From an uncultured Pelagibacteraceae bacterium (GTDB lineage Bacteria > Pseudomonadota > Alphaproteobacteria > Pelagibacterales > Pelagibacteraceae), in contig CACMYV010000001.1 of assembly GCA_902617975.1 (NCBI GenBank), positions 62,001 to 126,000 of the forward strand: a stretch of DNA of 64,000 bases. The letters run 5' to 3'. This document shows, piece by piece, positions 9,233 to 18,228 of the stretch. Position 1 is the stretch's first letter; every line of letters begins with the position of its first letter. The position numbers and the translations under genes are program-made. The notes under the pieces are model-generated. The model saw only the letters and a program-made list of their open reading frames with translations. It was not told the origin of the DNA and did not search any database.

Positions 9233-9890
9233 TATATTGATCTAAAGTTATTCTATAAAATTTTATTGTATCACCTGGATTAACAAGATTGGGGTTTGAT
9301 TGATTAGATGTGTCAAAAATATTTTGTGGTGTATTTCCCAAAATATTCCATCCCCCAGGTGTTTCAAAAGTGTATATGTTGCAAAATTGTTCTGTTATTC
9401 CAACTGAACCTTTTGGAACTTTAACTCTTGGTGTTTCTAATCTTTTTAATCTCATTTCCTGGTTAAGATCACCAAGAAAAGGCATGCCAGCCACAAATCC
9501 TGTCATATAACAAAAGTAATTTTTGCTAAAAAATTTTTCTAGGATTATTTCTGATTTTAATTTTAGTTTATTTTCAACTCTTTTAATATCTAATGCAAAA
9601 TTCTTATCACAACACACAGGAATTTCGATTAAGTTTTTTTCTAATTTATTGTTTTCTTTAATCTCTATGTTTTCAATTTTTTTTTTTAAAGATAAAAAAG
9701 AATGTATATTTAAATCATATGAAATTATTAATTTATTATAAGATGGAGTTAAGTTTGTAATACCCTTTAAATTTAATTTTTTTATATGATAAAAATATTT
9801 GATAACATTTGAATTAATTTCTTGATTTACATCACTTCCAAAGTCACAATACAAAGCTGCGTCACCAAGATTTAATATATTTTTTATCAT
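9216..9890 (-). CDS. pxpB: 5-oxoprolinase subunit B (KipI/AHS1 family)
   Basis: A 224-residue KipI/AHS1-domain protein acting with PxpA and PxpC in ATP-dependent 5-oxoproline hydrolysis. Recognisable parts are LGDAALYCDFG near the N-terminus, FCYMTGFVAGMPFLGDL in the centre, TPRVKVPKGSVGIT, and the C-terminal ETPGGWNILG loop. The start at 9890 lies 27 bp from the oppositely oriented pxpA, leaving very little room for two promoters. The 17-bp overlap with pxpC implies coupled synthesis of the two subunits. Confidence 0.93.
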   Translation of the reverse strand: MIKNILNLGDAALYCDFGSDVNQEINSNVIKYFYHIKKLNLKGITNLTPSYNKLIISYDLNIHSFLSLKKKIENIEIKENNKLEKNLIEIPVCCDKNFALDIKRVENKLKLKSEIILEKFFSKNYFCYMTGFVAGMPFLGDLNQEMRLKRLETPRVKVPKGSVGITEQFCNIYTFETPGGWNILGNTPQNIFDTSNQSNPNLVNPGDTIKFYRITLDQYNEIKR

Positions 9891-9917
9891 ACCATGTTAT
9901 ACTTATGATTTATTAGT

Positions 9918-10691
9918 ATGGAAATTAATATCAATTGTGATTTAGGTGAAAAATCAAAGCATCATTCAGATGAAAATGATCCAAAATTACTAGAAATTGT
10001 CAATTCAGCTAATGTTGCTTGTGGTTATCATGCTGGTGATGAAGATAGCATGAACCAAGTTGTAAAAATTTGTAAGAAAAACGGTGTTAGCATAGGTGCA
10101 CATCCATCATTTAATGATCCAGAAAACTTTGGACGTAAAAGACTAAATTTATCGTCAGATGAAATAAATAAATTATTAATTGATCAGTATGAAATTTTAC
10201 AAAATATAGCTGAAAAACATGGTGAGATCGTTACACATATTAAACCACATGGTGCATTAAATAATATGGCTTGCGAAGATATTGAACTTGCAACTATTAT
10301 TGCAAAATCAATCTGCAATTTTAATAAAGATTTAATCTATTTGGTACCGACAGGTTCAAAGATGGAAGAGGCTGCAAAGAAATTTGATATGAGGATAGCA
10401 TGCGAAATTTTTGCTGATAGAAATTATGAAGATAATGGAAACTTAGTATCTAGAAAAGAGCCTCATGCACTTATTACAGATCCAGATAAAGCAAAAAGTC
10501 ACGTTTTAAGCATGGTTCAGAACCAGGCCATTAATTGTCACAGCGGAAAGCAAATACCTTGTGAAATAGACTCTGTGTGCATACATGGAGATAATGAAAG
10601 TTCACTAGCTACAGCAATATCTATAAAAAATAATTTAATAGATAATGGCTTAGAACTTAAAAAACTAACTAACTTAAGGAAATTTATTTAA
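9918..10691 (+). CDS. pxpA: 5-oxoprolinase subunit A (LamB/YcsF family)
   Basis: A 257-residue LamB/YcsF protein, the third subunit of PxpABC 5-oxoprolinase. Signature blocks are INCDLGE at the start, SANVACGYHAGDEDSM, GAHPSFNDPENFGRKRL, and HIKPHGALNNMA. The length is typical. It is transcribed away from pxpBC, and its stop overlaps the ATG of a TPR-protein gene (TAATG), suggesting co-translation. The role is salvage of spontaneously formed or imported pyroglutamate into glutamate; whether the neighbouring TRAP or DMT transporters carry it is not known. Confidence 0.95.
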   Translation: MEININCDLGEKSKHHSDENDPKLLEIVNSANVACGYHAGDEDSMNQVVKICKKNGVSIGAHPSFNDPENFGRKRLNLSSDEINKLLIDQYEILQNIAEKHGEIVTHIKPHGALNNMACEDIELATIIAKSICNFNKDLIYLVPTGSKMEEAAKKFDMRIACEIFADRNYEDNGNLVSRKEPHALITDPDKAKSHVLSMVQNQAINCHSGKQIPCEIDSVCIHGDNESSLATAISIKNNLIDNGLELKKLTNLRKFI

Positions 10692-11176
10692 TGATAAAAA
10701 AATTTATACTAACTTTAATTTTATATGTAGCTTTTATATCAACCTCGTTTTCAGCAGGATCATCTGATACTGGATCAAAAAATGCATTATATGATAAAGC
10801 AGTTAATTTAATAAATGTAGCTAAAAAAATGGAGGAAAAAGGGAAATTAGAAAAAGCAAAAAAAAGATATCAAAAAGCGCAGAAATTTTTAATTAAATCT
10901 AACAAAGAAAAACCGAATAAAGCAGATACTTTAAACTACTTAGGTTTTACCACAAGAAAACTTGGGGACTTTGAAGGCGGAGAAAAATTTTATCTTCAAG
11001 GTTTAGCGATTAATCCAAAGCATAAAGGTATTAATGAATATCTTGGTGAGTTGTATGTTGCAACAAATAGAATTAATCTTGCAAAAGAAAGATTGGGCGT
11101 TCTTAAGGGATGTAATTGTGAGGAATATGATCAGCTAAAAGGTGTTATAGAAGGATCTAAAAAATCAAAATACTAG
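10691..11176 (+). CDS. Exported TPR-repeat protein
   Basis: A 161-residue protein with a signal peptide (hydrophobic residues about 5-21, ending STSFSA) followed by helical repeats. KAKKRYQKAQKFLIKSNKEK, NYLGFTTRKLGDFEGGEKFY and GINEYLGELYVATNRINLA read as two to three tetratricopeptide units. It is likely periplasmic and involved in protein-protein contacts. The ATG overlaps the pxpA stop by one base. The 3' end overlaps the convergent dctM stop by 4 bp, so the two transcripts run into each other. No specific function can be named. Confidence 0.8.
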   Translation: MIKKFILTLILYVAFISTSFSAGSSDTGSKNALYDKAVNLINVAKKMEEKGKLEKAKKRYQKAQKFLIKSNKEKPNKADTLNYLGFTTRKLGDFEGGEKFYLQGLAINPKHKGINEYLGELYVATNRINLAKERLGVLKGCNCEEYDQLKGVIEGSKKSKY

Positions 11177-12483
11177 TTTATATTTTTTATCATTTGCTCA
11201 GGCATCCAAAGAGCAATTTCTGGAAATATCACAACCAAGATAACAGCAAAAATCATTAGCAAGAAGAGTGGAAACGCGCTTCTTGCTATATAACCCATAT
11301 CTTTATTAGCCATACCCTGAAGAACGAAAAGATTAAAACCAACCGGCGGCGTGATCTGAGCCATTTCGACAACAATAACTAGAAAAACACCAAACCAAAT
11401 CATGTCAAAACCTGCCTGTCTAATCATTGGTTCAATTATAGCCATTGTTAAAACTACAGCAGAGATACCATCAAGAAACATTCCAAGAATTATATAAAAG
11501 ATCATTAAAACAAAAATTAAAACATATGGAGAAAGTTCCATTGCTTCAATCCATAGAGCAAGATTTCTTGGCAATCCTGTAAAACCCATTGCCAAAGATA
11601 AAAAAGTGGCTCCAGCTAATATAAAAGCTATCATGCAAGAAGTTTTAGTAGCACCCAAGAGAGACTCTTTAAATGTTCTTAAAGACAAACTCTTTTGAAA
11701 GTATGATAAAATTAATGCACCTACTACACCCAATGAAGCAGCTTCGGTTGCGGTTGCTACACCAGTATAAATTGAGCCAATAACTGAAACTATTAATAAT
11801 ATAACAGGTATCAGTTTTCCTGATTTCCTTACCTTTTCCATAAGTGAGAAGTCTTGTTTAAAAGTAGGCATGGATTTTTTATTTATTAACGACCAAACCA
11901 TTACATATGTCATAAAAATCATAGCAATCATTATTCCTGGTACAATTCCTGCAATAAATAGTTTTGCTATCGACTCTTGGACAGTCACACCATAAATAAT
12001 TAAAATAATTGAAGGTGGAATTAGAAGACCCAGCGTTCCTGAACCAGCTAAACTTCCAAGCAGAATACTTTCTGGATATTTTCTTTTTCTTAGTTCTGGA
12101 ATAGACATTTTTCCTACTGTGGCTACAGTTGCTGCAGAAGATCCTGAAATAGCTGCAAATAAAGCACATCCAACTACATTAACATGCACTAAGCCACCGG
12201 GCAGTTTCTGCATCCATGGGGATAATCCTTCAAATAAATTTTCAGATAACTTCGTCCGAAATAAAATTTCACCCATCCAAACAAATAAAGGAAGTGCAGT
12301 TAAAGTCCATGAAGATGAAGCTCCCCAAATTGTTGTTGCCATCGCATCCCCAACTGGCCTTGTGGTGAACAGCATCATTCCTATTGATGAAACTCCAACC
12401 ATACTTATAGCAACCCAAATTCCCGAGCCTAAAAATATCAAGAGAACACTTATGAAAAATATAGTAAGTAAAATTTCAGTCAT
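11173..12483 (-). CDS. dctM: TRAP transporter large permease (DctM family)
   Basis: A 436-residue polytopic membrane protein of the DctM family, the sodium-coupled translocation subunit of a tripartite ATP-independent periplasmic (TRAP) transporter. Family stretches include SGSSAATVATVGKMSIPELRK, LLIPPSIILIIYGVT and ITPPVGFNLFVLQGMA. The expected 12 or so membrane segments are present. It overlaps dctQ by 8 bp and follows dctP, giving the usual P-Q-M order. Substrate specificity resides in DctP and cannot be read here. Confidence 0.96.
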   Translation of the reverse strand: MTEILLTIFFISVLLIFLGSGIWVAISMVGVSSIGMMLFTTRPVGDAMATTIWGASSSWTLTALPLFVWMGEILFRTKLSENLFEGLSPWMQKLPGGLVHVNVVGCALFAAISGSSAATVATVGKMSIPELRKRKYPESILLGSLAGSGTLGLLIPPSIILIIYGVTVQESIAKLFIAGIVPGIMIAMIFMTYVMVWSLINKKSMPTFKQDFSLMEKVRKSGKLIPVILLIVSVIGSIYTGVATATEAASLGVVGALILSYFQKSLSLRTFKESLLGATKTSCMIAFILAGATFLSLAMGFTGLPRNLALWIEAMELSPYVLIFVLMIFYIILGMFLDGISAVVLTMAIIEPMIRQAGFDMIWFGVFLVIVVEMAQITPPVGFNLFVLQGMANKDMGYIARSAFPLFLLMIFAVILVVIFPEIALWMPEQMIKNIN

Positions 12484-12967
12484 TTTTTTTTGTTTGTATT
12501 TTCAAAACTAATTGATGAGATACACATATGAAAAATATTAGTGATCCTAAAGCAACACTAGTTTGTGGTATCCAAATTAAAATTTCGTCAGCACCTTCAC
12601 TTCTCTCTTGAAATTCATAAGATATTTTTAGCATTTTTAAAAAATAAAAAGCTAGATAACCAGAAAAAATAGTTGCAACTATCAAACTCCATAATTCCAA
12701 AAATCTCTTTTTAATCCCAGTAGCTTTTTCTAAAAATAAAGTAATTCTAATGTGACCACCTTCTACAAAAGTATAAGATAAAGCAAAAAAAGATGAGGCA
12801 GCCATACAATATCCAGAATATTCAGCTAGGCCTCTTATATAAAAACCAAATATTCTTGATGAAATTCCAATTAAAATAAAAACTGCAACCAAAATAAGAA
12901 AGAATGCAGCTATATAGCCTGAGTAACTATAAAGATTATTTAAAAATTTATTGACTTTAGTAAACAT
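12476..12967 (-). CDS. dctQ: TRAP transporter small permease (DctQ family)
   Basis: A 163-residue protein with four hydrophobic segments, matching the DctQ small membrane subunit that pairs with DctM. The central FVEGGHIRITLFLEKA loop is typical of the family. It begins just after a strong hairpin that follows dctP, so dctQM may be made at a lower level than the binding protein. Its stop overlaps the start of dctM. Confidence 0.92.
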   Translation of the reverse strand: MFTKVNKFLNNLYSYSGYIAAFFLILVAVFILIGISSRIFGFYIRGLAEYSGYCMAASSFFALSYTFVEGGHIRITLFLEKATGIKKRFLELWSLIVATIFSGYLAFYFLKMLKISYEFQERSEGADEILIWIPQTSVALGSLIFFICVSHQLVLKIQTKKND

Positions 12968-12969
12968 AT

Positions 12970-12996
12970 AAAAAGGCCGTTCAATACGGCCTTTTT
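12970..12996 (-). terminator. Intrinsic terminator or attenuator between dctP and dctQM
   Basis: A perfect 11-bp stem, AAAAAGGCCGT / ACGGCCTTTTT, with a 5-base loop and a T-run on the minus strand. It sits between the dctP stop (13009) and the dctQ start (12967). Because dctQM has no obvious separate promoter, it probably causes partial termination, keeping the soluble binding protein in excess. Confidence 0.85.
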
Positions 12997-13008
12997 AATT
13001 ATAATGAT

Positions 13009-13980
13009 TTAATTATAAGCAGCAAGAACACTAGCACCTCTATCGCCAGCTTTTTTCTTCCATTCTTCTGCCATTGTAGCACCAACTTTTTTGAAATGAC
13101 TTTCAAGGGCTGTATTTACTTTGCCTACTTTCATTCCAGCATCAGCTAAAGCTTTTTTATCAGCAACATTTCCTTTTTTTGAAAGTGCCCAACCTTTTTT
13201 CTCAGCAACTGCTGCCTCTTCCATAATCATTTTTTGTGTAGCTTTATCTAATTTATTCCAAGAACCTCTGTGAGCTACAATCATATTTTTTGGAAACCAA
13301 GCTGCAATATCATAAAAATACTTTACTCCATTTTCCCAAATTTTACTGTTCTTACCAGTAGTTGGTGAAGTAATCATACTTTCAACCGCACCAGTTGAGA
13401 ATGCTTGGCTTATTTCAGCTGCTTCTATTTTTGTAGGAGCCATACCTGTCAACTCGGCCATTCTAATAGTTGCAGAATTATATGCTCTAAATTTTAAACC
13501 TTTTAAATCAGCAACACTATTAATTTCCTTTTTACTATAAAGACCTTGCGCAGGCCATGGTACAGCGTATAAAAATACAAGACCTTTTTGATCTAGACCT
13601 TTAATTATTGCAGGCTTAGATGCTTGATAAAGTTTCATAGCATCATCATAAGATGTCGCAAGAAATGGTTGTGAATCAATCTCTAATAACGGATCCTCTT
13701 TACCAAGAGCCGACATAAATCTCTCACCAATTTGAGCTTGTCCAGTTCTAACAGCCCTAAATATCTCTCCGCCTTTAAATAGAGATCCACCTGGGTGTGT
13801 TACAATTGTTAATTTTCCCCCACTTTTTTCTGAAACATTTTTAGCAAATTCAGCTGCATTAGCAGAATGGAAGTTGCTTGCACCATATGCTAGTGCCATA
13901 TCCCATTTTTCTGCGGCAAAAGCATTAGCAGTTAAAAGAACAGAAAATAAAGTAGAGAGCAAAAATTTGAAAAGTTTCAT
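13009..13980 (-). CDS. dctP: TRAP transporter substrate-binding protein (DctP family)
   Basis: A 323-residue periplasmic binding protein. The signal peptide spans residues 1 to about 22-23, ending ANAFA before AEKWDMAL. Family landmarks are the HPGGSLFKGGEIFRAVRTGQ block and LKGLKFRAYNSATIRM, whose arginine normally binds a substrate carboxylate. A strong GGAGG ribosome-binding site lies 4 bp before the ATG. It is the first gene of dctPQM and is followed by a terminator hairpin. The ligand is probably a carboxylate, by family rule. Proximity to pxpABC makes pyroglutamate or a related acid a candidate, but this is only context. Confidence 0.95.
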   Translation of the reverse strand: MKLFKFLLSTLFSVLLTANAFAAEKWDMALAYGASNFHSANAAEFAKNVSEKSGGKLTIVTHPGGSLFKGGEIFRAVRTGQAQIGERFMSALGKEDPLLEIDSQPFLATSYDDAMKLYQASKPAIIKGLDQKGLVFLYAVPWPAQGLYSKKEINSVADLKGLKFRAYNSATIRMAELTGMAPTKIEAAEISQAFSTGAVESMITSPTTGKNSKIWENGVKYFYDIAAWFPKNMIVAHRGSWNKLDKATQKMIMEEAAVAEKKGWALSKKGNVADKKALADAGMKVGKVNTALESHFKKVGATMAEEWKKKAGDRGASVLAAYN

Positions 13981-14092
13981 AAATCCTCCATATTTCTAAA
14001 AAACATATCTCATTATGTATTAAAACTTAAATCAATAAAAATTTTTGATGTTTTATTGAAAAATAATAAATAATTACTATTATAACAACACC

Positions 14093-14704
14093 TTGATCGA
14101 ACAATCACTCATTTTACTGCAAATTATATTTATAGATATTATTCTTGCGGCAGATAATGCAATAATAATAGGATTAATAGCAGCTAATTTTGTCCCAAAA
14201 AATAGAAAAAAAATAATATTCTGGGGAGTAGTTGGAGCGCTAGTTTTCAAAGTTATATTTGCAATATTTGCAACATATTTATTTAAGTTTTACTTCATTA
14301 AAATTCTTGGTGGATTACTTTTAATTTGGATTGTTAATGACTTAAGAAAAGATTTATTTGAAATTCAAAAAATTAAGTCTCCTAAAAAGAAATCTATGGA
14401 ACCTTCATTTATCAAAAGTATTTACAAAGTGTTATTTGCAGATATTACGATTAGTTTTGATAACGTCATTGGCGTTGTGGGTGCAGCCAAAGGTAATTTT
14501 GGTTTTATGATTTTTGGCTTAGTATTATCAGTAGTTCTTACAGGAGCCTTAGCTACTTATTTAGCAAATTATATACAAAAACATCTATGGATAGCTTACA
14601 TAGGTTTAGGCTTTATATTATTGGTTGCTATTCAATTAGTAATAGGTGGATTAGTCGATTTAGAAATTTTAAATATTAACGAAAAATATAAAAATTATTT
14701 CTAA
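14093..14704 (+). CDS. TerC/YjbE family integral membrane protein
   Basis: A 203-residue membrane protein with about seven hydrophobic helices and the two acidic TerC-type motifs FIDIILAADNAIIIG and FADITISFDNVIG. The family is linked to metal ion (manganese) homeostasis and protection of exported proteins. The start is a TTG at 14093-14095; no in-frame ATG precedes the conserved N-terminal helix, so the rare start is likely real. It is divergent from dctP and ends 2 bp from the convergent glyoxalase gene. Confidence 0.85.
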   Translation: MIEQSLILLQIIFIDIILAADNAIIIGLIAANFVPKNRKKIIFWGVVGALVFKVIFAIFATYLFKFYFIKILGGLLLIWIVNDLRKDLFEIQKIKSPKKKSMEPSFIKSIYKVLFADITISFDNVIGVVGAAKGNFGFMIFGLVLSVVLTGALATYLANYIQKHLWIAYIGLGFILLVAIQLVIGGLVDLEILNINEKYKNYF

Positions 14705-14706
14705 TA

Positions 14707-15126
14707 TTACCAAGTTCCAGTATTTTCCATTGATGACCAGGGCTCTTTAGGAGGAAGATTTCCCTCCTGAAGTATTTCAATTGATATTTTATCTGGTGAT
14801 TTCACAAATGCCATATGACCATCTCTAGGTGGTCTATTAATTGTATAACCCATATCCATTAGTCTTTGACATATTTCGTATATATTTTTAACTCTATAAG
14901 CTAAGTGACCAAAATTTCTAGATCCCTCTCCTAAATTGTCACCGTCCCAATTATAAGTTAGTTCAATTTCTGCATTATTATCGTTTGGTGCAGCTAAAAA
15001 AATTAATGTATATCTGCCTTTTTCATTTTCCATTCTTTTTGTCTCTTTTAAACCCAGTCCATCACAAAAAAATTTTAAAGACTCCTGAATATTAGAAATT
15101 CTGATCATTGTATGTAAATATTTCAT
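14707..15126 (-). CDS. gloA: Lactoylglutathione lyase-like VOC protein (glyoxalase I)
   Basis: A 139-residue vicinal-oxygen-chelate protein. The four expected metal ligands are visible: H5 in KYLHTMIR, E in AEIELTYNW, H in NFGHLAYRV, and E in KISIEILQ. This matches glyoxalase I, which isomerises the methylglyoxal-glutathione adduct to lactoylglutathione. The length is standard for the metal-dependent bacterial enzyme. It lies 20 bp downstream of guaA on the same strand and may be the last gene of that operon. Confidence 0.88.
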   Translation of the reverse strand: MKYLHTMIRISNIQESLKFFCDGLGLKETKRMENEKGRYTLIFLAAPNDNNAEIELTYNWDGDNLGEGSRNFGHLAYRVKNIYEICQRLMDMGYTINRPPRDGHMAFVKSPDKISIEILQEGNLPPKEPWSSMENTGTW

Positions 15127-15146
15127 AGTAAAATTATAATTTATTT

Positions 15147-16718
15147 CTATTCTAGTTCAATAGTACTTGGTGGTTTAGAGGTCACATCATAAACTACTCT
15201 ATTTATACCTCGAATATTATTAACTATTTTATTCGATACCATTTGCATAAATGATTTATTAAATTGAAAATAATCCGCTGTCATTCCATCTTCAGATGTT
15301 ATTGCTCTAAGCAAGCATAAATATTCATAGGTTCTATTGTCTCCCATGACACCAACAGTTTTAACAGGCAGTAATGCAGCATAAGCTTGCCATATTTTAT
15401 GATATAGGTTGTATTCTTTTAATGCATTTACAAAATAATTATCTGCTTCTTTTAAAATTTTAATTTTTTCTTTAGTAATTATGCCTGGCATTCTAATTGC
15501 TAAACCAGGACCAGGAAAAGGATGTCTAGAAATAATTTCTTTACTTAAATTTAATTCTAGACCTAACATTCTAACTTCATCTTTAAATAAATACTTCAAT
15601 GGCTCAACCAATTTTAATTTCATCCTTTTCGGCAGACCACCTACATTATGATGAGACTTAATTTTTGACGTTTGACTTCCTGTTACAGATTTACTTTCAA
15701 TTAAATCAGGGTATAGAGTTCCTTGAGCTAAAAATTTTACATTTTTTATTTTTTTTGCGTATTTTTCAAAAAGTTTGATAAATAAATTTCCAATAATTTT
15801 TCTTTTTTTTTCTGGATCTGTTACATTTTTTAATTTGCTTATAAATAATTGTTCAGCATTTACATAAATTAAATTCAATTTAAATTTTTTTCTAAAAGTA
15901 TTTACTACTTGTTTTTCTTCGTTTTTTCTGAGCAGACCAGTATTAACGAATATACAAGTTAAGTTTTTTCCAATCGCATTACTAATTAATTTTGCTACTA
16001 CACTACTATCTACTCCACCAGATAATGCACAAATTACTTTAGAATTTCCAACTTGTTCTTTAATTTGCCACATAAGTTTGGATTTTTGATTTTTTGATGT
16101 CCAATTTTTTTTAATTTTACAAATTTTAATTACAAAGTTTTTTAATATTAATTTGCCTTTAACTGTATGGGAAACTTCTGGATGAAACTGTATGCCATAT
16201 ATTTTTTTTTTTACATTTTCTATCATACATAATTTCGAATTTGAGGATTTTGCTATAACTTTAAAACCTTTAGGTAATTTAATTACCTCATCTCCATGGC
16301 TCATCCATACATTGGTGGATTTTTTTGAAAAGAAATTTTCGGTTAAAGCGCTTTTTTTTAATTTTGTAACTTTTGCTAACCCAAATTCTCTTGATTTTGC
16401 TCGTTTTACTTTACCTCCTAATTCTTTAGAGATTATCTGGTGGCCAAAACAAATGCCTAAAATTGGAATATTTAAACTTAATATACTTTTGTTGAATTTA
16501 ACTTTTTTATTTTGATAAACATTTAAGGGACCACCTGATAAAATGATGCCTTTCACATTTTTTTCATTTTTGTAGTTTTTAAGTTTGTTGTGACTTATAA
16601 TTTCACAAAAAACATTTAATTCTCTTACTTTTCTTGCAATTAATTGTGTAAACTGAGACCCAAAATCGATTATTAAAATTTTATCTAGATTATTTTCAAG
16701 ACGCATCTTTTTTTTCAA
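15147..16718 (-). CDS. guaA: GMP synthase (glutamine-hydrolysing)
   Basis: A 523-residue enzyme that converts XMP to GMP. The N-terminal class I amidotransferase domain shows ILSGGP, the nucleophile loop GICFGHQI and the HPEV histidine-glutamate pair. The ATP pyrophosphatase domain has SGGVDSS, and the C-terminal dimerisation domain ends [17 protein letters not shown]-like (here TIELE). The start overlaps the preceding TPR gene by 23 bp. It works directly after IMP dehydrogenase (guaB), two genes upstream. The reading frame is unusually lysine-rich, but all catalytic parts are intact. Confidence 0.97.
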   Translation of the reverse strand: MKKKMRLENNLDKILIIDFGSQFTQLIARKVRELNVFCEIISHNKLKNYKNEKNVKGIILSGGPLNVYQNKKVKFNKSILSLNIPILGICFGHQIISKELGGKVKRAKSREFGLAKVTKLKKSALTENFFSKKSTNVWMSHGDEVIKLPKGFKVIAKSSNSKLCMIENVKKKIYGIQFHPEVSHTVKGKLILKNFVIKICKIKKNWTSKNQKSKLMWQIKEQVGNSKVICALSGGVDSSVVAKLISNAIGKNLTCIFVNTGLLRKNEEKQVVNTFRKKFKLNLIYVNAEQLFISKLKNVTDPEKKRKIIGNLFIKLFEKYAKKIKNVKFLAQGTLYPDLIESKSVTGSQTSKIKSHHNVGGLPKRMKLKLVEPLKYLFKDEVRMLGLELNLSKEIISRHPFPGPGLAIRMPGIITKEKIKILKEADNYFVNALKEYNLYHKIWQAYAALLPVKTVGVMGDNRTYEYLCLLRAITSEDGMTADYFQFNKSFMQMVSNKIVNNIRGINRVVYDVTSKPPSTIELE

Positions 16719-17130
16719 ACTCTTTTAAGCGTTTGTTTATAGATGCGATTTTATCACAAAGGTTCGAGCATATTTTCTTAAAATCTTCTCTAAGTTCCTC
16801 TGCTTTAGAAAAATTAGATCTTTCTAACTCAATATCTATTAATAGATACATTGCCTCTTCGTTGTTTGGCTCGAGTAGTAAGACTGTATTTATATTTTTT
16901 TCAAGTTCTGTTTTGTTTTCTTCATTTTTAAATATTTTTGCTAAATATAGATATGACTTTGAGTCTTTTGGATTGTATACAATATTTCTTTGAAATAAAA
17001 ATTTTGAGTCTTCATATTTTTCATTTTCATAAAGATTTTTTGCTTCATCAAAAAAATTAACTTTCTCCGCGTTAACATTAAAAATTAAAGTAAAAAGTAA
17101 AATTATTGCTAAGGTAATTTTTTTTATCAT
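16696..17130 (-). CDS. Exported TPR-like protein between guaB and guaA
   Basis: A 144-residue protein with an N-terminal signal peptide (hydrophobic residues 5-19, ending NVNA). Helical repeats follow: [40 protein letters not shown] and [20 protein letters not shown]. These are tetratricopeptide-like and indicate a periplasmic scaffold. It overlaps guaB by 4 bp and guaA by 23 bp, so it is locked into the guanine operon by translation, though no purine role is evident. The function is unknown. Confidence 0.75.
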   Translation of the reverse strand: MIKKITLAIILLFTLIFNVNAEKVNFFDEAKNLYENEKYEDSKFLFQRNIVYNPKDSKSYLYLAKIFKNEENKTELEKNINTVLLLEPNNEEAMYLLIDIELERSNFSKAEELREDFKKICSNLCDKIASINKRLKEFEKKDAS

Positions 17131-18191
17131 CTTTTTATTTCGTCTATGTTATGTACCATACTTTCATAAAAACCTGCTTTAGTAATTTTGACAAATTTTG
17201 GTTTTTTTCTAAGATCTTTAATTCTTTTTGCACCTAAGTATCCCATTGATGATTTTAAACCCCCTACTAGTTGGTAGATTATTTTTTCAACTGTGCCTTT
17301 GTATTTAACAAAACCTTCAACACCTTCTGCTACATATTTTGAAGTATCTTTTTGTTTTGATTGAAAATATCTATCTGCTGATCCTTTATTCATTGCTCCA
17401 ATAGATCCCATGCCCCTAAAACTTTTAAATAATTTACCACCTCTTTTAATAATTCTACCTGGAGCCTGATCTGTTCCTGCAAATAATGATCCAATCATCA
17501 CTGCATCTGCTCCTGCTGCAAGTGCTTTTGCAATATCCCCAGAAAATTTGATACCCCCATCAGCTATTAATGTTGTTTTACTTTTACCCATACCTTTTTT
17601 TACATCTAAAATTGCACTTAGCTGTGGAACTCCAATCCCGGCAACTAATCTTGTAGTGCATATAGATCCTGGTCCAATTCCAACTTTTATAATATCTACT
17701 CCTTGCTTAATCAGAAATTTAGCTGCTTCTGCTGTAGCAATATTACCTGCACATAAAGCTGTTTTAGTTGGTTTAATTTTTTTAATTTTTTTTATTATTT
17801 CAGCTACTTTTTTTGTGTGGCCATGAGCTGTATCAATAACAATTAAATCGATATTTTCTTTTAAAATCTTTTGAGCTCTTATGTGTTCGTTTAAACTTGC
17901 ACCAACAGCTGCACCAACTAACATTTTTTTTGCTTTTACTTTTCTTATTTCTTTTATCTGATCATTTATTGATAAATTTCTATGTATAACACCTATTCCA
18001 CCCTTTTTACCGATTGAAATAGCCATGTTAGACTCTGTTACAGTATCCATTGCTGAAGTTAGAAGGGGTATAGAAATATTTAAGTGTTTTGATAATTTAA
18101 CTTCTGTCTTTACTTCTGAAGGTAAAATTTCAGAATAATTCGGTGCTAAAGTTACATCATCGAAAGTGAGCGCTTCTTTGATAGGATCCAT
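17127..18191 (-). CDS. guaB: IMP dehydrogenase lacking the CBS (Bateman) domain
   Basis: Oxidises IMP to XMP, the first step to guanine nucleotides. The barrel is complete: LTFDDVTLAPNYSEILPS at the start, LLTSAMDTVTES, the catalytic loop GIGPGSICTTR with C178, ADGGIKFSGD, and the flap region GSADRYFQ. The protein is 354 residues instead of about 485-500. The sequence goes straight from QIKEIRKVK (residue 86) to AKKMLVGAAVG, exactly where the tandem CBS domains normally sit. The neighbouring frame is clean, so this looks like a real loss and not a frameshift. Loss of the module would remove nucleotide-based allosteric control. Confidence 0.96.
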   Translation of the reverse strand: MDPIKEALTFDDVTLAPNYSEILPSEVKTEVKLSKHLNISIPLLTSAMDTVTESNMAISIGKKGGIGVIHRNLSINDQIKEIRKVKAKKMLVGAAVGASLNEHIRAQKILKENIDLIVIDTAHGHTKKVAEIIKKIKKIKPTKTALCAGNIATAEAAKFLIKQGVDIIKVGIGPGSICTTRLVAGIGVPQLSAILDVKKGMGKSKTTLIADGGIKFSGDIAKALAAGADAVMIGSLFAGTDQAPGRIIKRGGKLFKSFRGMGSIGAMNKGSADRYFQSKQKDTSKYVAEGVEGFVKYKGTVEKIIYQLVGGLKSSMGYLGAKRIKDLRKKPKFVKITKAGFYESMVHNIDEIKR

Positions 18192-18228
18192 GTCCTTATA
18201 TAAACGATTCTTAAAAAAATAAAAGTAT

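Noticed and set aside
16192-16515. Open frame of 107 codons antisense to guaA
   Set aside because: It lies wholly inside a conserved gene, has no recognisable motif, and similar shadow frames occur opposite many genes here.
17127-18191. guaB as a pseudogene because it is short
   Set aside because: The frame is intact, the catalytic cysteine and flap are present, and the missing part matches a whole domain.
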